Below are positions 43,142 to 52,835 of a stretch of DNA of 64,000 nt, one piece after another. How positions within the stretch are numbered: position 1 is the stretch's first letter; every line of letters begins with the position of its first letter. The stretch is taken from NCBI GenBank assembly GCA_019623805.1, contig CP053680.1, positions 62,001 through 126,000 of the forward strand, written 5' to 3'. The translations under genes and the position numbers were made by a program. This stretch comes from Gammaproteobacteria bacterium (ex Lamellibrachia satsuma). Lineage in GTDB: Bacteria; Pseudomonadota; Gammaproteobacteria; Chromatiales; Chromatiaceae. A model generated the notes under the pieces. The model was not told the DNA's origin, ran no database searches, and saw nothing but the letters and a program-made list of their open reading frames with translations.

Positions 43142-44575
43142 TTAGGGCAGAACCTCAAGCAACTCCTGAGCCAACTGCTCAGCGGTAATGCCATAGACAT
43201 ATTTCTTTATAAAGCGGCCATTCGGTCCCAATAGATAGAGGCTGGCAGAGTGATCCATCACATAGAGATCGGGATCCGCCAACGCCTCCTCCACCTTTTC
43301 ATATTTTACTTTGAACTGGGCGGCAACACGCTCAATCATAGGCTTTGAACCTGTCACCCCGATCAACCGGGGATCAAAGTACTCTACATAGTTACGCATC
43401 ACCTTGACGTTATCCCGCTCCGGATCGATGGTGAAGAAATAGGGCTGTATCAACTTGGCCTTTTCACCCAGTTCGTCCAAGGCCAGTGACAGCACCTGCA
43501 GGGTCGTGGGGCAGACATCCGGACAGTAGGTGTAACCGAAATAGAGCAGGTGGTAGCCCCCCCGCATGTCATCTTCGGTGAGCGTTCCACCAAGATGGTC
43601 GGTCAGGATGAAACGCCCACCAATACCATCCTGATCGGGAATACCACCACTATCGGCTGAAACACGTGCCTGTTCCGCTGCCCCCATATCCGCATTCAAA
43701 CACCGCTTGATGGTATCCGTATTATGATCCATCAGTTGGAAATAGAGATCGGGACCCGGCTTTAGATTGATGCCCAGGCTGTCGAGTCTGCCGATATTGA
43801 CTTCCTGCCCCTGAGTCAAAAGCCCTGCATGCTCCGCAGGCATGCCCACTTCTATCAGCAGGCACACTGCCTCACCGTCCACGATGCGCTGCCGCACCTT
43901 GAACAGCGAAGTCGCATCACCCGGTTGTCTGGGAGAGATACCCACATGTTCGAGTACCGTCAGCGCATAAGCCTGTTCAAAATAGTGAAGGGTATCGTAA
44001 TATTGCACACCCAATCCCGCCTTCAACCCCCGATAACCGTATTCATATTCACGGTCGATGCGGGTAAGCCGCTGCATCATCTTTCGCCTGTTTTGCTGGT
44101 AGATGTGGGTTCGGAGCGGGTCTGCCTCCTCCAGCAGATGGGTAAGATCATCCAGCAAAATGATGATATTCCGGTCGTCGAGCCAGAAAAACGGATCACG
44201 TTTTGCATCATCGCCCCGCGAGAGGAGAATCTTCATGCTGCTGCTCGACAAAAGCTCAATTACCCTTACCTGGGATTCGAGCGCCGCTATCGATTCCGCC
44301 AGATGCTCCTCCAACTCCGGGCCGACCCAGATGACAAGATCAGCAGACTGCATAGCATGCTTCTGCTGGTCGGTTGGCTTGAATTCAAGGGGACTCTGCC
44401 CCCCACTCACAAGTAACTGTGGGCCTTTGGTGCCGTCCATAAGGCCAGCCACGATGGAATGGATCGGCTTGATGCTGACAACGACATCAAAACTGTCATC
44501 AGCAAGGACAGCTTGTCCGGAGAATATAAGGCCGAGAGGGACACACAGAGGTAATAGGTAACGTTTGAACCACAT
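43142..44575 (-). CDS. Fusion of a degenerate ZnuA-like binding protein and an SCO1/SenC copper protein
   Basis: A 477-residue exported fusion. After a signal peptide (about 1-25), residues about 28-297 follow the ZnuA/cluster A-I metal-binding protein fold: VVVSIKPIHSIVAGLM, SADLVIWVGPELEEHL, LDSLGINLKPG. The histidines that bind metal in ZnuA are replaced: Leu63 (SPLEF for SPH), Phe129 (DPFFWL for DPHIWL) and Tyr193 (YYDTLHYF for YHDAxxYF). Residues about 318-477 form an SCO domain that keeps its copper site, Cys351 and Cys355 (YTYCPDVCPTT) and His442 (MDHSASLYLL). It lies directly upstream of nosZ on the same strand. A role in CuA assembly of NosZ is inferred. Confidence 0.9.
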   Translation of the reverse strand: MWFKRYLLPLCVPLGLIFSGQAVLADDSFDVVVSIKPIHSIVAGLMDGTKGPQLLVSGGQSPLEFKPTDQQKHAMQSADLVIWVGPELEEHLAESIAALESQVRVIELLSSSSMKILLSRGDDAKRDPFFWLDDRNIIILLDDLTHLLEEADPLRTHIYQQNRRKMMQRLTRIDREYEYGYRGLKAGLGVQYYDTLHYFEQAYALTVLEHVGISPRQPGDATSLFKVRQRIVDGEAVCLLIEVGMPAEHAGLLTQGQEVNIGRLDSLGINLKPGPDLYFQLMDHNTDTIKRCLNADMGAAEQARVSADSGGIPDQDGIGGRFILTDHLGGTLTEDDMRGGYHLLYFGYTYCPDVCPTTLQVLSLALDELGEKAKLIQPYFFTIDPERDNVKVMRNYVEYFDPRLIGVTGSKPMIERVAAQFKVKYEKVEEALADPDLYVMDHSASLYLLGPNGRFIKKYVYGITAEQLAQELLEVLP

Positions 44576-44589
44576 AATTTAAAATCAGC

Positions 44590-44931
44590 TTAAGACTTGC
44601 TAAAAACAGTTTCCAGTTGCTGCACAGCGGCATCCACCTGCTTTTTGAATGTATGCACATCCGGACAGGTGGCCTGTGCCGCCATAAAATTCATGAAGGA
44701 GGTATTGGTTTCAATATCGAACAACTCTCCCAACTGCCTGCGTTTGGGAAGCGTCATCACCAACACTCTTTTCATGTGCTGGGTCTGCTCAAGATATCGG
44801 CAATGCAGGGCCACGCCGTTTAACTCTCCCAGACGTTTAATTGCTGCGAACTGCTGATCTGTCGCAGCAACAGCCGTGCCCTGAAATAACAGGGTCAATA
44901 ACAGAAGAACTGGGATTCGGGTGAATTTCAT
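44590..44931 (-). CDS. Small exported protein upstream of the ZnuA-like/SCO fusion
   Basis: I do not recognise a family. The 113-residue product has a signal peptide (about 1-23, AVAA) and a mature helical domain of about 90 residues. Two cysteines (ALHCRYLEQT and AATCPDVHTF) could form a disulfide or bind metal, next to several His and Met residues. It ends 14 bases before the fusion gene and is probably cotranscribed with it. A weak FNR-like half-matching sequence (ATCAA half at 44996-45000) lies upstream. An accessory role in metal delivery to NosZ is only a contextual guess. Confidence 0.65.
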   Translation of the reverse strand: MKFTRIPVLLLLTLLFQGTAVAATDQQFAAIKRLGELNGVALHCRYLEQTQHMKRVLVMTLPKRRQLGELFDIETNTSFMNFMAAQATCPDVHTFKKQVDAAVQQLETVFSKS

Positions 44932-45076
44932 GCAAACACTCTCAACAGTAAGCGCGGCATTCTAGGGCCGACTGACCTTTCTGTCACTGTTTTAGATCAA
45001 ATGAATGAGATTAGAAAGTGTTCTGGGAGTAGATCTGATCAAGCAAAGTGGATCACCGGTGGGGGAATTTAACAAG

Positions 45077-45112
45077 TGTAGGTTGGGTTAGCGTAGCGTA
45101 ACCCGACCTACA
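45077..45112. repeat. Palindromic dispersed repeat (family R4)
   Basis: TGTAGGTTGGGTTAGCG followed by TAGCGTAACCCGACCTACA: an imperfect palindrome. A related sequence lies at 58459-58490. It sits between the nos cluster and the end of ppdK, in a 220-bp gap with no gene. Confidence 0.65.
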
Positions 45113-45151
45113 CAAAAGTTTGAGCAACACCCCTCCGCGGAGTGGGGGATT

Positions 45152-47920
45152 CTATTTACGATTCAGCAGACTGGCATGGGCAGCGGCCAGCCTTGCCACC
45201 GGCACTCTCGGTGCAGAACAGGAGACATAGTTCAGACCCGCTTTGTGGCAGAAGGCGATGGAGGCCGGATGTCCACCGTGCTCACCGCAGATACCGACAC
45301 TCAGGTCAGGCTTCTTTTCTCGTCCCCACTTCACTGCCAGATCCATCAGCTTGCCCACACCTTTTTCGTCCAGCACCTCGAAAGGGTTGTCCTGGAGAAT
45401 ACCGATCTGGTTGTACATGGGCAGGAACTTGTTTTCGGCATCCTCGCGGGAGAAGGAGAAGGTGGCCTGGGTCAGATCATTGGTACCGAAAGAGAAGAAC
45501 TCCACCTCTTCAGCCAAGGTGTCAGCCCGCATGCAGGCACGCACCACCTCGATCATGGTACCGAAGCGAAAATTGAGTTTATGTCCAAACTCAGCCTCAA
45601 CTTCGATGCGAATCCGGTCGACGGTCTCTTTTACCTTTTTCAGCTCTTCCGAAGTACAGACCTGAGGCACCATGATCTGCGGATGCACTTCCAGGTCCTT
45701 GGCGGCACACTCGGCGGCAGCTTCCAGGATTGCCCGAATCTGCATCGAATAGATCTCAGGAAAGGTGATACCCAGCCGTACGCCGCGATGCCCCAGCATC
45801 GGGTTGGTTTCTGTCAGAGCCCGTACCTTTTTCAGCATGGTCTCCTTCTTTTTCAGCGTCTTTTCCACCATGTCGATGTCCACGATCTGGCGCATCGAAG
45901 CCGCTTCCTGCTTTGCCTGATCAGGATCGTGCAGCAGGATCATGCTGCTTGCCAAAACCTCCATGCCGCGCACCGAATTGCGCAGATGGTGCAACTTTTC
46001 CAGATCCGCCAGTAACTGCTGCTCGGATGGCAGAAACTCGTGGATCGGCGGATCGAGCAGGCGAATGGTGACCGGAAACGGCGCCATGACTTCAAATATC
46101 GCCTTAAAGTCGGCGCGCTGCATCGGCAGTAGCTTATCCAGAGCCGCCTCACGCTGTTCATCGGTTTCCGCCACGATCATTTCGATCACTACCGGCAGAC
46201 GGTCGACATCATTGAACATGCGCTCGGTACGACAGAGACCTATACCCTTGGCGCCATACTTGAGCGCCCGCGTGGCATCCGGTCCAGTATCGGCATTGGC
46301 CACCACCCGCAGATAAGCCTCATCATCAGCCCAGCGCAGCAACCGGTTCAGCTCCTCGGTGAAGTCCGGCTCCACCATCGATATCTCACCCAAATAGACG
46401 TTGCCGCTACTACCGTCGATGGTGACCACATCGCCTTCCCGGATCACCAAACCGCCGATGTGCGCTTCCCGGCGCTGAACATCCACAGAGATACCCTCCG
46501 CACCTGCCACACAGGGCTTACCCATGCCACGGGCCACCACCGCGGCGTGAGATGTCTTGCCGCCACGACTGGTGAGGATACCTTCCGAAGCGAAAAAGCC
46601 GTGGATATCTTCGGGCTTGGTCTCTTCGCGCATCAGTATCACCTTCTGCCCCTGCTCTTTGCCGAAGATCTCCGCCCGATCCGCATCGAAAACGACCCGG
46701 CCGCTGGCCGCGCCCGGCGATGCGGGCAAACCCTGTGCCACCGCATCCGCCTTGGCGTCGGGATCAAGACGAGGGTAGAGCATCTGTTCAAGATGGGCGG
46801 GATCAATGCGCAGCAGCGCCTGCTCCCTGTCGATCAGCCCCTCCTCCACCATCTCCACAGAGGTGCGCACCATGGCAACTGCATTCATCTTTCCGTTGCG
46901 GGTCTGCAGACAGTAGAGAGTGCCACGCTCAATGGTGAACTCAAAATCCTGTATCTCTTTATAATGGGTCTCCAGTTTTTCACGCAGTTCCGCAAGCTGC
47001 CGCGCCATCTCCGGCATCTCTTCCGTAAGATGGTCGATGGGTTTCGGCGTACGGATACCCGCCACCACATCCTCACCCTGAGCATTGACCAGATACTCGC
47101 CATACAACTTGTTCTCGCCGGTACCGGGGTTACGGGTGAAGCCAACGCCGGTGGCGGAGTCGTCGCCCCGATTTCCGAAGACCATGGTGCAGACATTGAC
47201 CGCAGTACCATTGGCCATTTCGGGTGTGATATTGAATTCACGGCGGTAATCCACTGCCCGCTTGCCGCCCCAGGAGCCGAATACCGCTTTGATGGCAATC
47301 TCCAGCTGGTCGTATGGGTCTTCCGGAAAAGGTCGTCCGGTATGATTCTCAAAAACGGTCAGAAAACGTTCGCAAATCTCTTTCAGGTCATCTCCGGAGA
47401 GCCCCACATCTTCTGAAACATGCGCCTTCTGTTTCACCTGCTCAAACTCAGCATCAAAGAGTTCGTCAGGCACATTGAGAGCGACCTTGCCGAAGAGCTG
47501 AATGAAGCGGCGATAGGCGTCATATCCGAAACGGGCGTCACCAGTCTGCTCGATTTCACCCAGCAGGGTCTTGGAGTTAAGCCCCAGGTTGAGAATGGTG
47601 TCCATCATTCCCGGCATCGACATTGCGGAGCCGGAACGTACAGAGACCAGCAGCGGGTTCTCTGCATCACCAAAGCCCTTGCCGGTGGCCGCCTCGACCC
47701 GTTTCATGTGTTCTCTCACATCGTCCATCAGGCCATCCGGCAACTGCCGGGTTTCGTTGGCAAGATAGTCTAGACAGGCCTCGGTGGAGATGACGAAGCC
47801 AGGCGGCACATTGAGACCGAACTGGGTCATCTCGCACAAATTCGCACCTTTGCCGCCCAACAGCTGTTTGTTCTTGCCGTCACCTTCTTCGAAAGAGAAA
47901 ACCTGTCTTTTTCCACTCAT
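45152..47920 (-). CDS. ppdK: Pyruvate, phosphate dikinase
   Basis: PpdK interconverts pyruvate, ATP and phosphate with phosphoenolpyruvate, AMP and pyrophosphate. The 922-residue protein has the N-terminal ATP-grasp part (GGKGANLCEM, GSAMSMPGMMDTILNLG). Next come the swivelling phosphohistidine domain (TSRGGKTSHAAVVARGMGKPC) and the C-terminal PEP domain, with GLCRTERMF, LGHRGVRLG and GICGEHGGHP. Length is typical. The ATG follows AAGGAAAG. It can act in gluconeogenesis or pyrophosphate-linked energy metabolism, both plausible in an autotroph. No regulatory kinase gene is adjacent. Confidence 0.96.
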   Translation of the reverse strand: MSGKRQVFSFEEGDGKNKQLLGGKGANLCEMTQFGLNVPPGFVISTEACLDYLANETRQLPDGLMDDVREHMKRVEAATGKGFGDAENPLLVSVRSGSAMSMPGMMDTILNLGLNSKTLLGEIEQTGDARFGYDAYRRFIQLFGKVALNVPDELFDAEFEQVKQKAHVSEDVGLSGDDLKEICERFLTVFENHTGRPFPEDPYDQLEIAIKAVFGSWGGKRAVDYRREFNITPEMANGTAVNVCTMVFGNRGDDSATGVGFTRNPGTGENKLYGEYLVNAQGEDVVAGIRTPKPIDHLTEEMPEMARQLAELREKLETHYKEIQDFEFTIERGTLYCLQTRNGKMNAVAMVRTSVEMVEEGLIDREQALLRIDPAHLEQMLYPRLDPDAKADAVAQGLPASPGAASGRVVFDADRAEIFGKEQGQKVILMREETKPEDIHGFFASEGILTSRGGKTSHAAVVARGMGKPCVAGAEGISVDVQRREAHIGGLVIREGDVVTIDGSSGNVYLGEISMVEPDFTEELNRLLRWADDEAYLRVVANADTGPDATRALKYGAKGIGLCRTERMFNDVDRLPVVIEMIVAETDEQREAALDKLLPMQRADFKAIFEVMAPFPVTIRLLDPPIHEFLPSEQQLLADLEKLHHLRNSVRGMEVLASSMILLHDPDQAKQEAASMRQIVDIDMVEKTLKKKETMLKKVRALTETNPMLGHRGVRLGITFPEIYSMQIRAILEAAAECAAKDLEVHPQIMVPQVCTSEELKKVKETVDRIRIEVEAEFGHKLNFRFGTMIEVVRACMRADTLAEEVEFFSFGTNDLTQATFSFSREDAENKFLPMYNQIGILQDNPFEVLDEKGVGKLMDLAVKWGREKKPDLSVGICGEHGGHPASIAFCHKAGLNYVSCSAPRVPVARLAAAHASLLNRK

Positions 47921-48148
47921 TTACTTCTTTCCTTTGTCGGGAGGCGGAACCTGCTCCACCCCGATTGAATCATCAGAGTATGATAGCCTTTTTTTGTTGC
48001 CGAACCATTACCGAATTCACCCGGAACACAGCGGGATGACCCTATTATCGGGTCATGGTCATGGCGATTTGTTCGTAAGAGGGACTGAAGACAGATTCAG
48101 CAATGAAGAATAGACTTTTATCCGGATTTTGTAGCGGATTTTCAGCGT

Positions 48149-49369
48149 TTAAAAGAGCTCAATATCCCCTTCATAATTTTTCTCATCTGCATCACCATCC
48201 ACTGCCTGGCTCATGGTAAACGCCTCCACGATATGCTCCTGGTTCTGCATAACCCCTTTAATGCTCGCCAGCACATTTGACAGCGTATAGTAAATAGTCT
48301 CACCTGAGTCGATGCGTTCCATCGCATCATCAATCGCAGTATCGATTCGCGCCAGTAGATAATCCTCCTGATCTTCCTCCAGACCCATGCTCAACAGATC
48401 GTAGTTGATATGCTCCGCCATCTCCCGCAGCAGTCCACCACTCTCTTCCTGCTTGTCCAACATACCCCTGGCAAGATAGTAGAGCTTAGCCCGGATCTGG
48501 CCAAAGGCACTCAACAGATCGCGGCTCTGCCCCAGCAGGGCCATTTCGACACTAATAGTGCTGTTTTTGGCATTCGCCGCAGAAAGCATTACCGGCATGA
48601 GATCCTTGATTTGCCCATAACGCTCGGGATCATCGAGCGGCATGTTTTTTACCAACAGACTGAGCGTGGGGTAGTTGATGATGGTATTGGCTCCAAAATC
48701 AAAAAAACGCATGTCCTTATCTGCCATCTCGATCAGTTCCTTTTCCAACGGACTGATGCTGCCCTCCGATGAGAACCAAAGAGGCGTATTTTCATCCATG
48801 ATCATCAGGCAAGACTGCAGTTGCAGATGGTGCATGACTCCGAAAAGCTCATCTGCCAGCTCCTCGTAGGTTTTGTGGGCGTAACTCTTCTCCACAAACT
48901 GCACAGCCATGCCCAGTTCGCTGGTCCCGGTCATCGCGATAAAGGCGGTTTTCTGCGCCTGCTCGTATTGCGCCTGCAGCACCTGCTGCTCTTCCCTGTA
49001 TTTGATCAGCACCCTGATGCGGGCGATCAGGTTTTCCGGCTCAAAAGGCTTTACCAGATAGTCGTCCCCCCCCATTTCGTAGCCCAGCATCCTTTCCCGC
49101 AGGGAACTATGGGAGGAGAGGAAGACAACCGGAACATCTTTGGTTGCTTCTGTATGGCGCAGACGATCGCAGACCTCATAACCATTGAGGCCGGGCATCT
49201 CCACATCGAGAAGGACGATATCGGGAATATGGCGCTGGGCTTCAGCAAGCCCCTCCTCGCCAGTTTCGGCAAATCTCGGCACCATACCTGCCGCCTCAAG
49301 GCTGCGGCCAATAATTTTACGGCTTATCTTGTCGTCGTCTATCGCAAGTATGTCTATAGAAGCGTCCAT
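48149..49369 (-). CDS. Response regulator with an uncharacterised output region
   Basis: A 406-residue protein. Residues about 5-125 form a receiver domain with the acidic pocket (Asp11-Asp13), phosphoacceptor Asp55 (VLLDVEMPG), Ser85 and Lys107 (YLVKPFEPE). The long C-terminal part, about 270 residues, is helical and has no DNA-binding, GGDEF, EAL or kinase motif. It begins with a coiled coil (YREEQQVLQAQYEQAQKTAF). A segment follows that resembles sensor-like folds (SCLMIMDENTPLWFSSEG), then helices with many acidic residues. No sensor kinase is adjacent. Signalling output is unknown. Confidence 0.8.
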   Translation of the reverse strand: MDASIDILAIDDDKISRKIIGRSLEAAGMVPRFAETGEEGLAEAQRHIPDIVLLDVEMPGLNGYEVCDRLRHTEATKDVPVVFLSSHSSLRERMLGYEMGGDDYLVKPFEPENLIARIRVLIKYREEQQVLQAQYEQAQKTAFIAMTGTSELGMAVQFVEKSYAHKTYEELADELFGVMHHLQLQSCLMIMDENTPLWFSSEGSISPLEKELIEMADKDMRFFDFGANTIINYPTLSLLVKNMPLDDPERYGQIKDLMPVMLSAANAKNSTISVEMALLGQSRDLLSAFGQIRAKLYYLARGMLDKQEESGGLLREMAEHINYDLLSMGLEEDQEDYLLARIDTAIDDAMERIDSGETIYYTLSNVLASIKGVMQNQEHIVEAFTMSQAVDGDADEKNYEGDIELF

Positions 49370-49586
49370 TTCTCAAATACGCATCAGTTAATTCCATTAG
49401 TTAGCGCCCATTCCGGCACACCCGCCTCCGAAACAGAGCCGTTCCATACCTGTCTAGCGGCCACGAGCGCTATAACTGGAGGAAGATTCTCTACAGTTGT
49501 GCAGAATCAGCGAAAAACCACCCTCCACCTTATCCGGTCCATCCGGTTATACTAGGCGCCTTTTGCGACCAACCATCACGAAACCC

Positions 49587-52460
49587 ATGGACAAGACCTA
49601 CGATCCCCACTCCATAGAGCAACACTGGTACCAGACTTGGGAGGAGCGCGGTTACTTTGCGCCCAAAGACGAAGGGGACGATGCCTACTGCATCATGATC
49701 CCGCCACCCAATGTCACCGGCAGACTGCACATGGGTCACGCCTTTCAGGACACCATCATGGATGCCCTGACCCGTTTCCACCGCATGAAGGGGGAACGCA
49801 CCCTCTGGCAGGCGGGATCTGATCATGCGGGGATAGCCACACAGATGGTGGTTGAACGACTAATCAACGCCGAAGGGGAGACCCGTCACGACTATGGGCG
49901 GGAAAAATTCATCGATCGGATCTGGGATTGGAAAGAGCACTCAGGCAACACAATCACCCTCCAGCTACGGCGCATGGGATCGTCCCTCGACTGGGAGCAC
50001 GAACGCTTTACCATGGATGAGGGGCTTTCGGATGCGGTAAAGGAGGTCTTTGTCCGCCTCTATGAAGAGGGACTGATCTACCGCGGCAAACGTCTGGTCA
50101 ACTGGGATCCGGTGTTGCATACCGCCGTCTCCGATCTGGAGGTGCTCTCCGAGGAGGAGAATGGCCACATGTGGCACATGCGCTATCCTCTCTCCAACGG
50201 CCAGGGCCATCTGGTCGTCGCCACCACGCGGCCGGAAACCCTGCTCGGCGACTGCGCGGTGGCAGTCAATCCCAGCGACGAGCGCTACAAGCACATGATC
50301 GGCGAACTGCTGGAACTGCCTCTCACCGGGCGCATGATTCCAATCATCGCCGACGAAGAGCATGTCGATCCCGAGTTCGGCACCGGCTGCGTAAAGATTA
50401 CGCCGGCCCACGACTTCAACGACTATGCGGTCTGGCAGCGCCACCGGGATGAGAAGGTCATCACCGAAGAGCCCCACGGCGGCCTGATCAATATCTTTAC
50501 CATCGATGCCGCTATCCGTGACAACGATGAGGATGAGGACAACCTGATCCCGACAGCCTACATCGGCATGGACCGCTACGCTGCACGCAAGCAGATCGTG
50601 ACCGACCTGAAGGCCCAGGGACTGCTGGAGAAGATCGACGACCACAAGCTGATGGTGCCACGGGGTGACCGCTCCGACGCGGTTATCGAACCCCTTCTCA
50701 CCGACCAGTGGTACGTCAAGGTCGGCCCTTTGGCGAAACCGGCTATCGAGGCAGTAGAGAACGGCGACATCAAATTCGTACCCGACAACTGGAAAAACAC
50801 CTATTTTGAGTGGATGCGCAATATCCAGGACTGGTGCATCAGCCGCCAGATCTGGTGGGGGCACCGCATCCCGGCCTGGTACGACGATGCCGGTAACGTC
50901 TATGTCGGCCGCTCCGAAGAAGCTGTCCGTAAGCAGCACAACCTGGCGGACGACTACCCGCTACGTCAGGACGAGGATGTGCTCGACACCTGGTTCAGCT
51001 CCGCCCTCTGGCCCTTCTCCACCCTGGGCTGGCCGGCAGAGACCGAGCGGGTAAAGACCTTCTACCCCACCTCGGTGCTGGTCACCGGTTTCGACATCAT
51101 CTTCTTCTGGGTCGCCCGCATGATCATGATGGGCATCAAGTTCATGGACGATGTGCCTTTCAAAGAGGTCTACGTACACGGCCTGGTACGCGACTCCCAC
51201 GGCGACAAGATGTCGAAATCGAAGGGCAACGTGCTCGACCCCATCGATCTGATCGACGGCATCGAACTGGAGCCACTGGTGGAGAAACGCATCAGTGGCA
51301 TGATGCAGCCACAGCTGGCGAAGAAGATCGAACAGGCAACCCGTAAGGACTTCCCCGACGGCATCCCCAGTTTCGGCACCGATGCCATGCGCTTCACCTT
51401 TGCCGCACTGGCCTCCAGGGGCCGCGACATCAAGTTCGATCTGGGCCGGGTCGAAGGCTACCGTAACTTCTGCAACAAGCTGTGGAACGCCACCCGCTAC
51501 GTGTTGATGAACACCGAAGGCGAAGATGCCGGTAAAGGTTCATCAGAGGTCGAACTTTCAGTCGCCGACCGCTGGATCACCACCCAACTCCAGTCCACCA
51601 TTTCTGCGGTAACCCAATCGATCGACAACTACCGTTTCGACCACGCTGCCCAGGCGATCTACGAGTTCACCTGGAACAACTACTGCGACTGGTACCTGGA
51701 ACTCTGTAAGCCGGTATTGACGAACGATGCCTCCCCGGACGCCGCTGATGCACAGGGAAGTGCGAGTGTCGCGGAAGACAGGAAGTTGGAAGCGACCAAA
51801 CGCGGCGCCCGTCGCACCCTGGTTCAGGTTCTGGAGACCCTGCTTCGCCTCACTCATCCGATCATGCCCTTCATCACCGAAGAGATCTGGCAGAGGGTCG
51901 CGCCAATGACCGATGCCGAGGGTGACACCATTATGTTGCAGGGCTATCCGGTGGCTGATCAATTACAAATCGACGAGAGTGCTGTCGCCGAAATGGAGTG
52001 GACTATGCAGTTCATTCTCGGCATTCGCAAGATCAAGGGGGAGATGAATATCTCGCCCGGCAAGCCGGTTCCGGTGCTGTTGGCCAACGCCACCGAACAG
52101 GATCAGACCTGGCTCACCTCCAACCGGCGTTACCTCGATTTCCTTGCCCGCACAGAATCGGTGGAAGTCCTGCCAGCGGGAGAGGCGGGGCCGGAGTCCG
52201 CCACCGCGTTGGTAGGCGAGATGAAAGTGTTGATCCCCCTTGCCGGTCTGATCGACAAAGACGCGGAGATCAAACGTCTGGAGAAAGAGATCGGCAAACT
52301 ACAGGGGGAAGTGGAACGCACCGGAAAAAAACTCTCCAACCCCAACTTTGTAGACAAGGCACCGGCGGCCGTAGTGCAGAAAGAGAAGGACAAGATGGAG
52401 GTCGCCCGTAAGGCGCTTGAGGATTTGCAGGCACAGGCAGTAAAGATTCAGGCGTTATGA
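49587..52460 (+). CDS. valS: Valyl-tRNA synthetase
   Basis: ValS charges tRNA-Val and edits misactivated threonine. The 957-residue class I enzyme shows the HIGH-type motif [15 protein letters not shown] and the KMSKS motif [13 protein letters not shown]. It has an editing domain with [10 protein letters not shown], an anticodon-binding domain, and the C-terminal coiled coil ([22 protein letters not shown]). The start at 49587 gives the standard [15 protein letters not shown]; the frame is open for 90 bp more but lacks family similarity. It overlaps the next gene by four bases. Confidence 0.97.
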   Translation: MDKTYDPHSIEQHWYQTWEERGYFAPKDEGDDAYCIMIPPPNVTGRLHMGHAFQDTIMDALTRFHRMKGERTLWQAGSDHAGIATQMVVERLINAEGETRHDYGREKFIDRIWDWKEHSGNTITLQLRRMGSSLDWEHERFTMDEGLSDAVKEVFVRLYEEGLIYRGKRLVNWDPVLHTAVSDLEVLSEEENGHMWHMRYPLSNGQGHLVVATTRPETLLGDCAVAVNPSDERYKHMIGELLELPLTGRMIPIIADEEHVDPEFGTGCVKITPAHDFNDYAVWQRHRDEKVITEEPHGGLINIFTIDAAIRDNDEDEDNLIPTAYIGMDRYAARKQIVTDLKAQGLLEKIDDHKLMVPRGDRSDAVIEPLLTDQWYVKVGPLAKPAIEAVENGDIKFVPDNWKNTYFEWMRNIQDWCISRQIWWGHRIPAWYDDAGNVYVGRSEEAVRKQHNLADDYPLRQDEDVLDTWFSSALWPFSTLGWPAETERVKTFYPTSVLVTGFDIIFFWVARMIMMGIKFMDDVPFKEVYVHGLVRDSHGDKMSKSKGNVLDPIDLIDGIELEPLVEKRISGMMQPQLAKKIEQATRKDFPDGIPSFGTDAMRFTFAALASRGRDIKFDLGRVEGYRNFCNKLWNATRYVLMNTEGEDAGKGSSEVELSVADRWITTQLQSTISAVTQSIDNYRFDHAAQAIYEFTWNNYCDWYLELCKPVLTNDASPDAADAQGSASVAEDRKLEATKRGARRTLVQVLETLLRLTHPIMPFITEEIWQRVAPMTDAEGDTIMLQGYPVADQLQIDESAVAEMEWTMQFILGIRKIKGEMNISPGKPVPVLLANATEQDQTWLTSNRRYLDFLARTESVEVLPAGEAGPESATALVGEMKVLIPLAGLIDKDAEIKRLEKEIGKLQGEVERTGKKLSNPNFVDKAPAAVVQKEKDKMEVARKALEDLQAQAVKIQAL

Positions 52461-52831
52461 ATCCGTCAGAACACCATGTCGCGGTGCTTGGCGCCAGCTC
52501 AAAACCGCACCGTTACGCCAATCAGGCGATTAAACTGCTGAACGAACTCGGCTATGAAGTCACACCTGTACATCCGAAACTGGAGAGCGTCGAAGGCCTG
52601 CAGGTATTTTCATCATTAGGGAAGATCTCAAAAACCATCGACACCCTGACCCTCTATGTCGGGCCACAGCGCCTGGCACCCATGTTCGATGAAATCGTCA
52701 ATGCAGCACCCAGCAGGGTGATCTTCAATCCGGGCACCGAATCCCGAGACCTCACATCACGTCTGGACAAGGCAGGCATCGAGTGGCTGGAGGGCTGCAC
52801 CCTGGTAATGCTGAAAACCGGTAGTTTTTGA
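52457..52831 (+). CDS. CoA-binding domain protein (YccU-like)
   Basis: A 124-residue protein consisting of one Rossmann-like CoA-binding domain. It begins [21 protein letters not shown] and includes the typical NPGTES loop and final EGCTLVM. Proteins of this size and pattern bind CoA or acyl-CoA; their cellular role is poorly known. It overlaps valS (ATGA), so the two are cotranscribed. The next gene is convergent, four bases away. Confidence 0.85.
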   Translation: MNPSEHHVAVLGASSKPHRYANQAIKLLNELGYEVTPVHPKLESVEGLQVFSSLGKISKTIDTLTLYVGPQRLAPMFDEIVNAAPSRVIFNPGTESRDLTSRLDKAGIEWLEGCTLVMLKTGSF

Positions 52832-52835
52832 CTGC

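Noticed and set aside
44987..45000. FNR box before the small exported protein gene
   Set aside because: Only eight of ten positions match, with one poor half-site; too weak to list.
45130..45147. Terminator after ppdK
   Set aside because: The hairpin has a bulge and no T tract on the minus strand; it may belong to the adjacent repeat.
46460..47416. A 318-codon open frame antisense to ppdK
   Set aside because: Shadow of ppdK; no motif or start signal.
49965..50939. A 324-codon open frame antisense to valS
   Set aside because: Shadow of a conserved synthetase gene.
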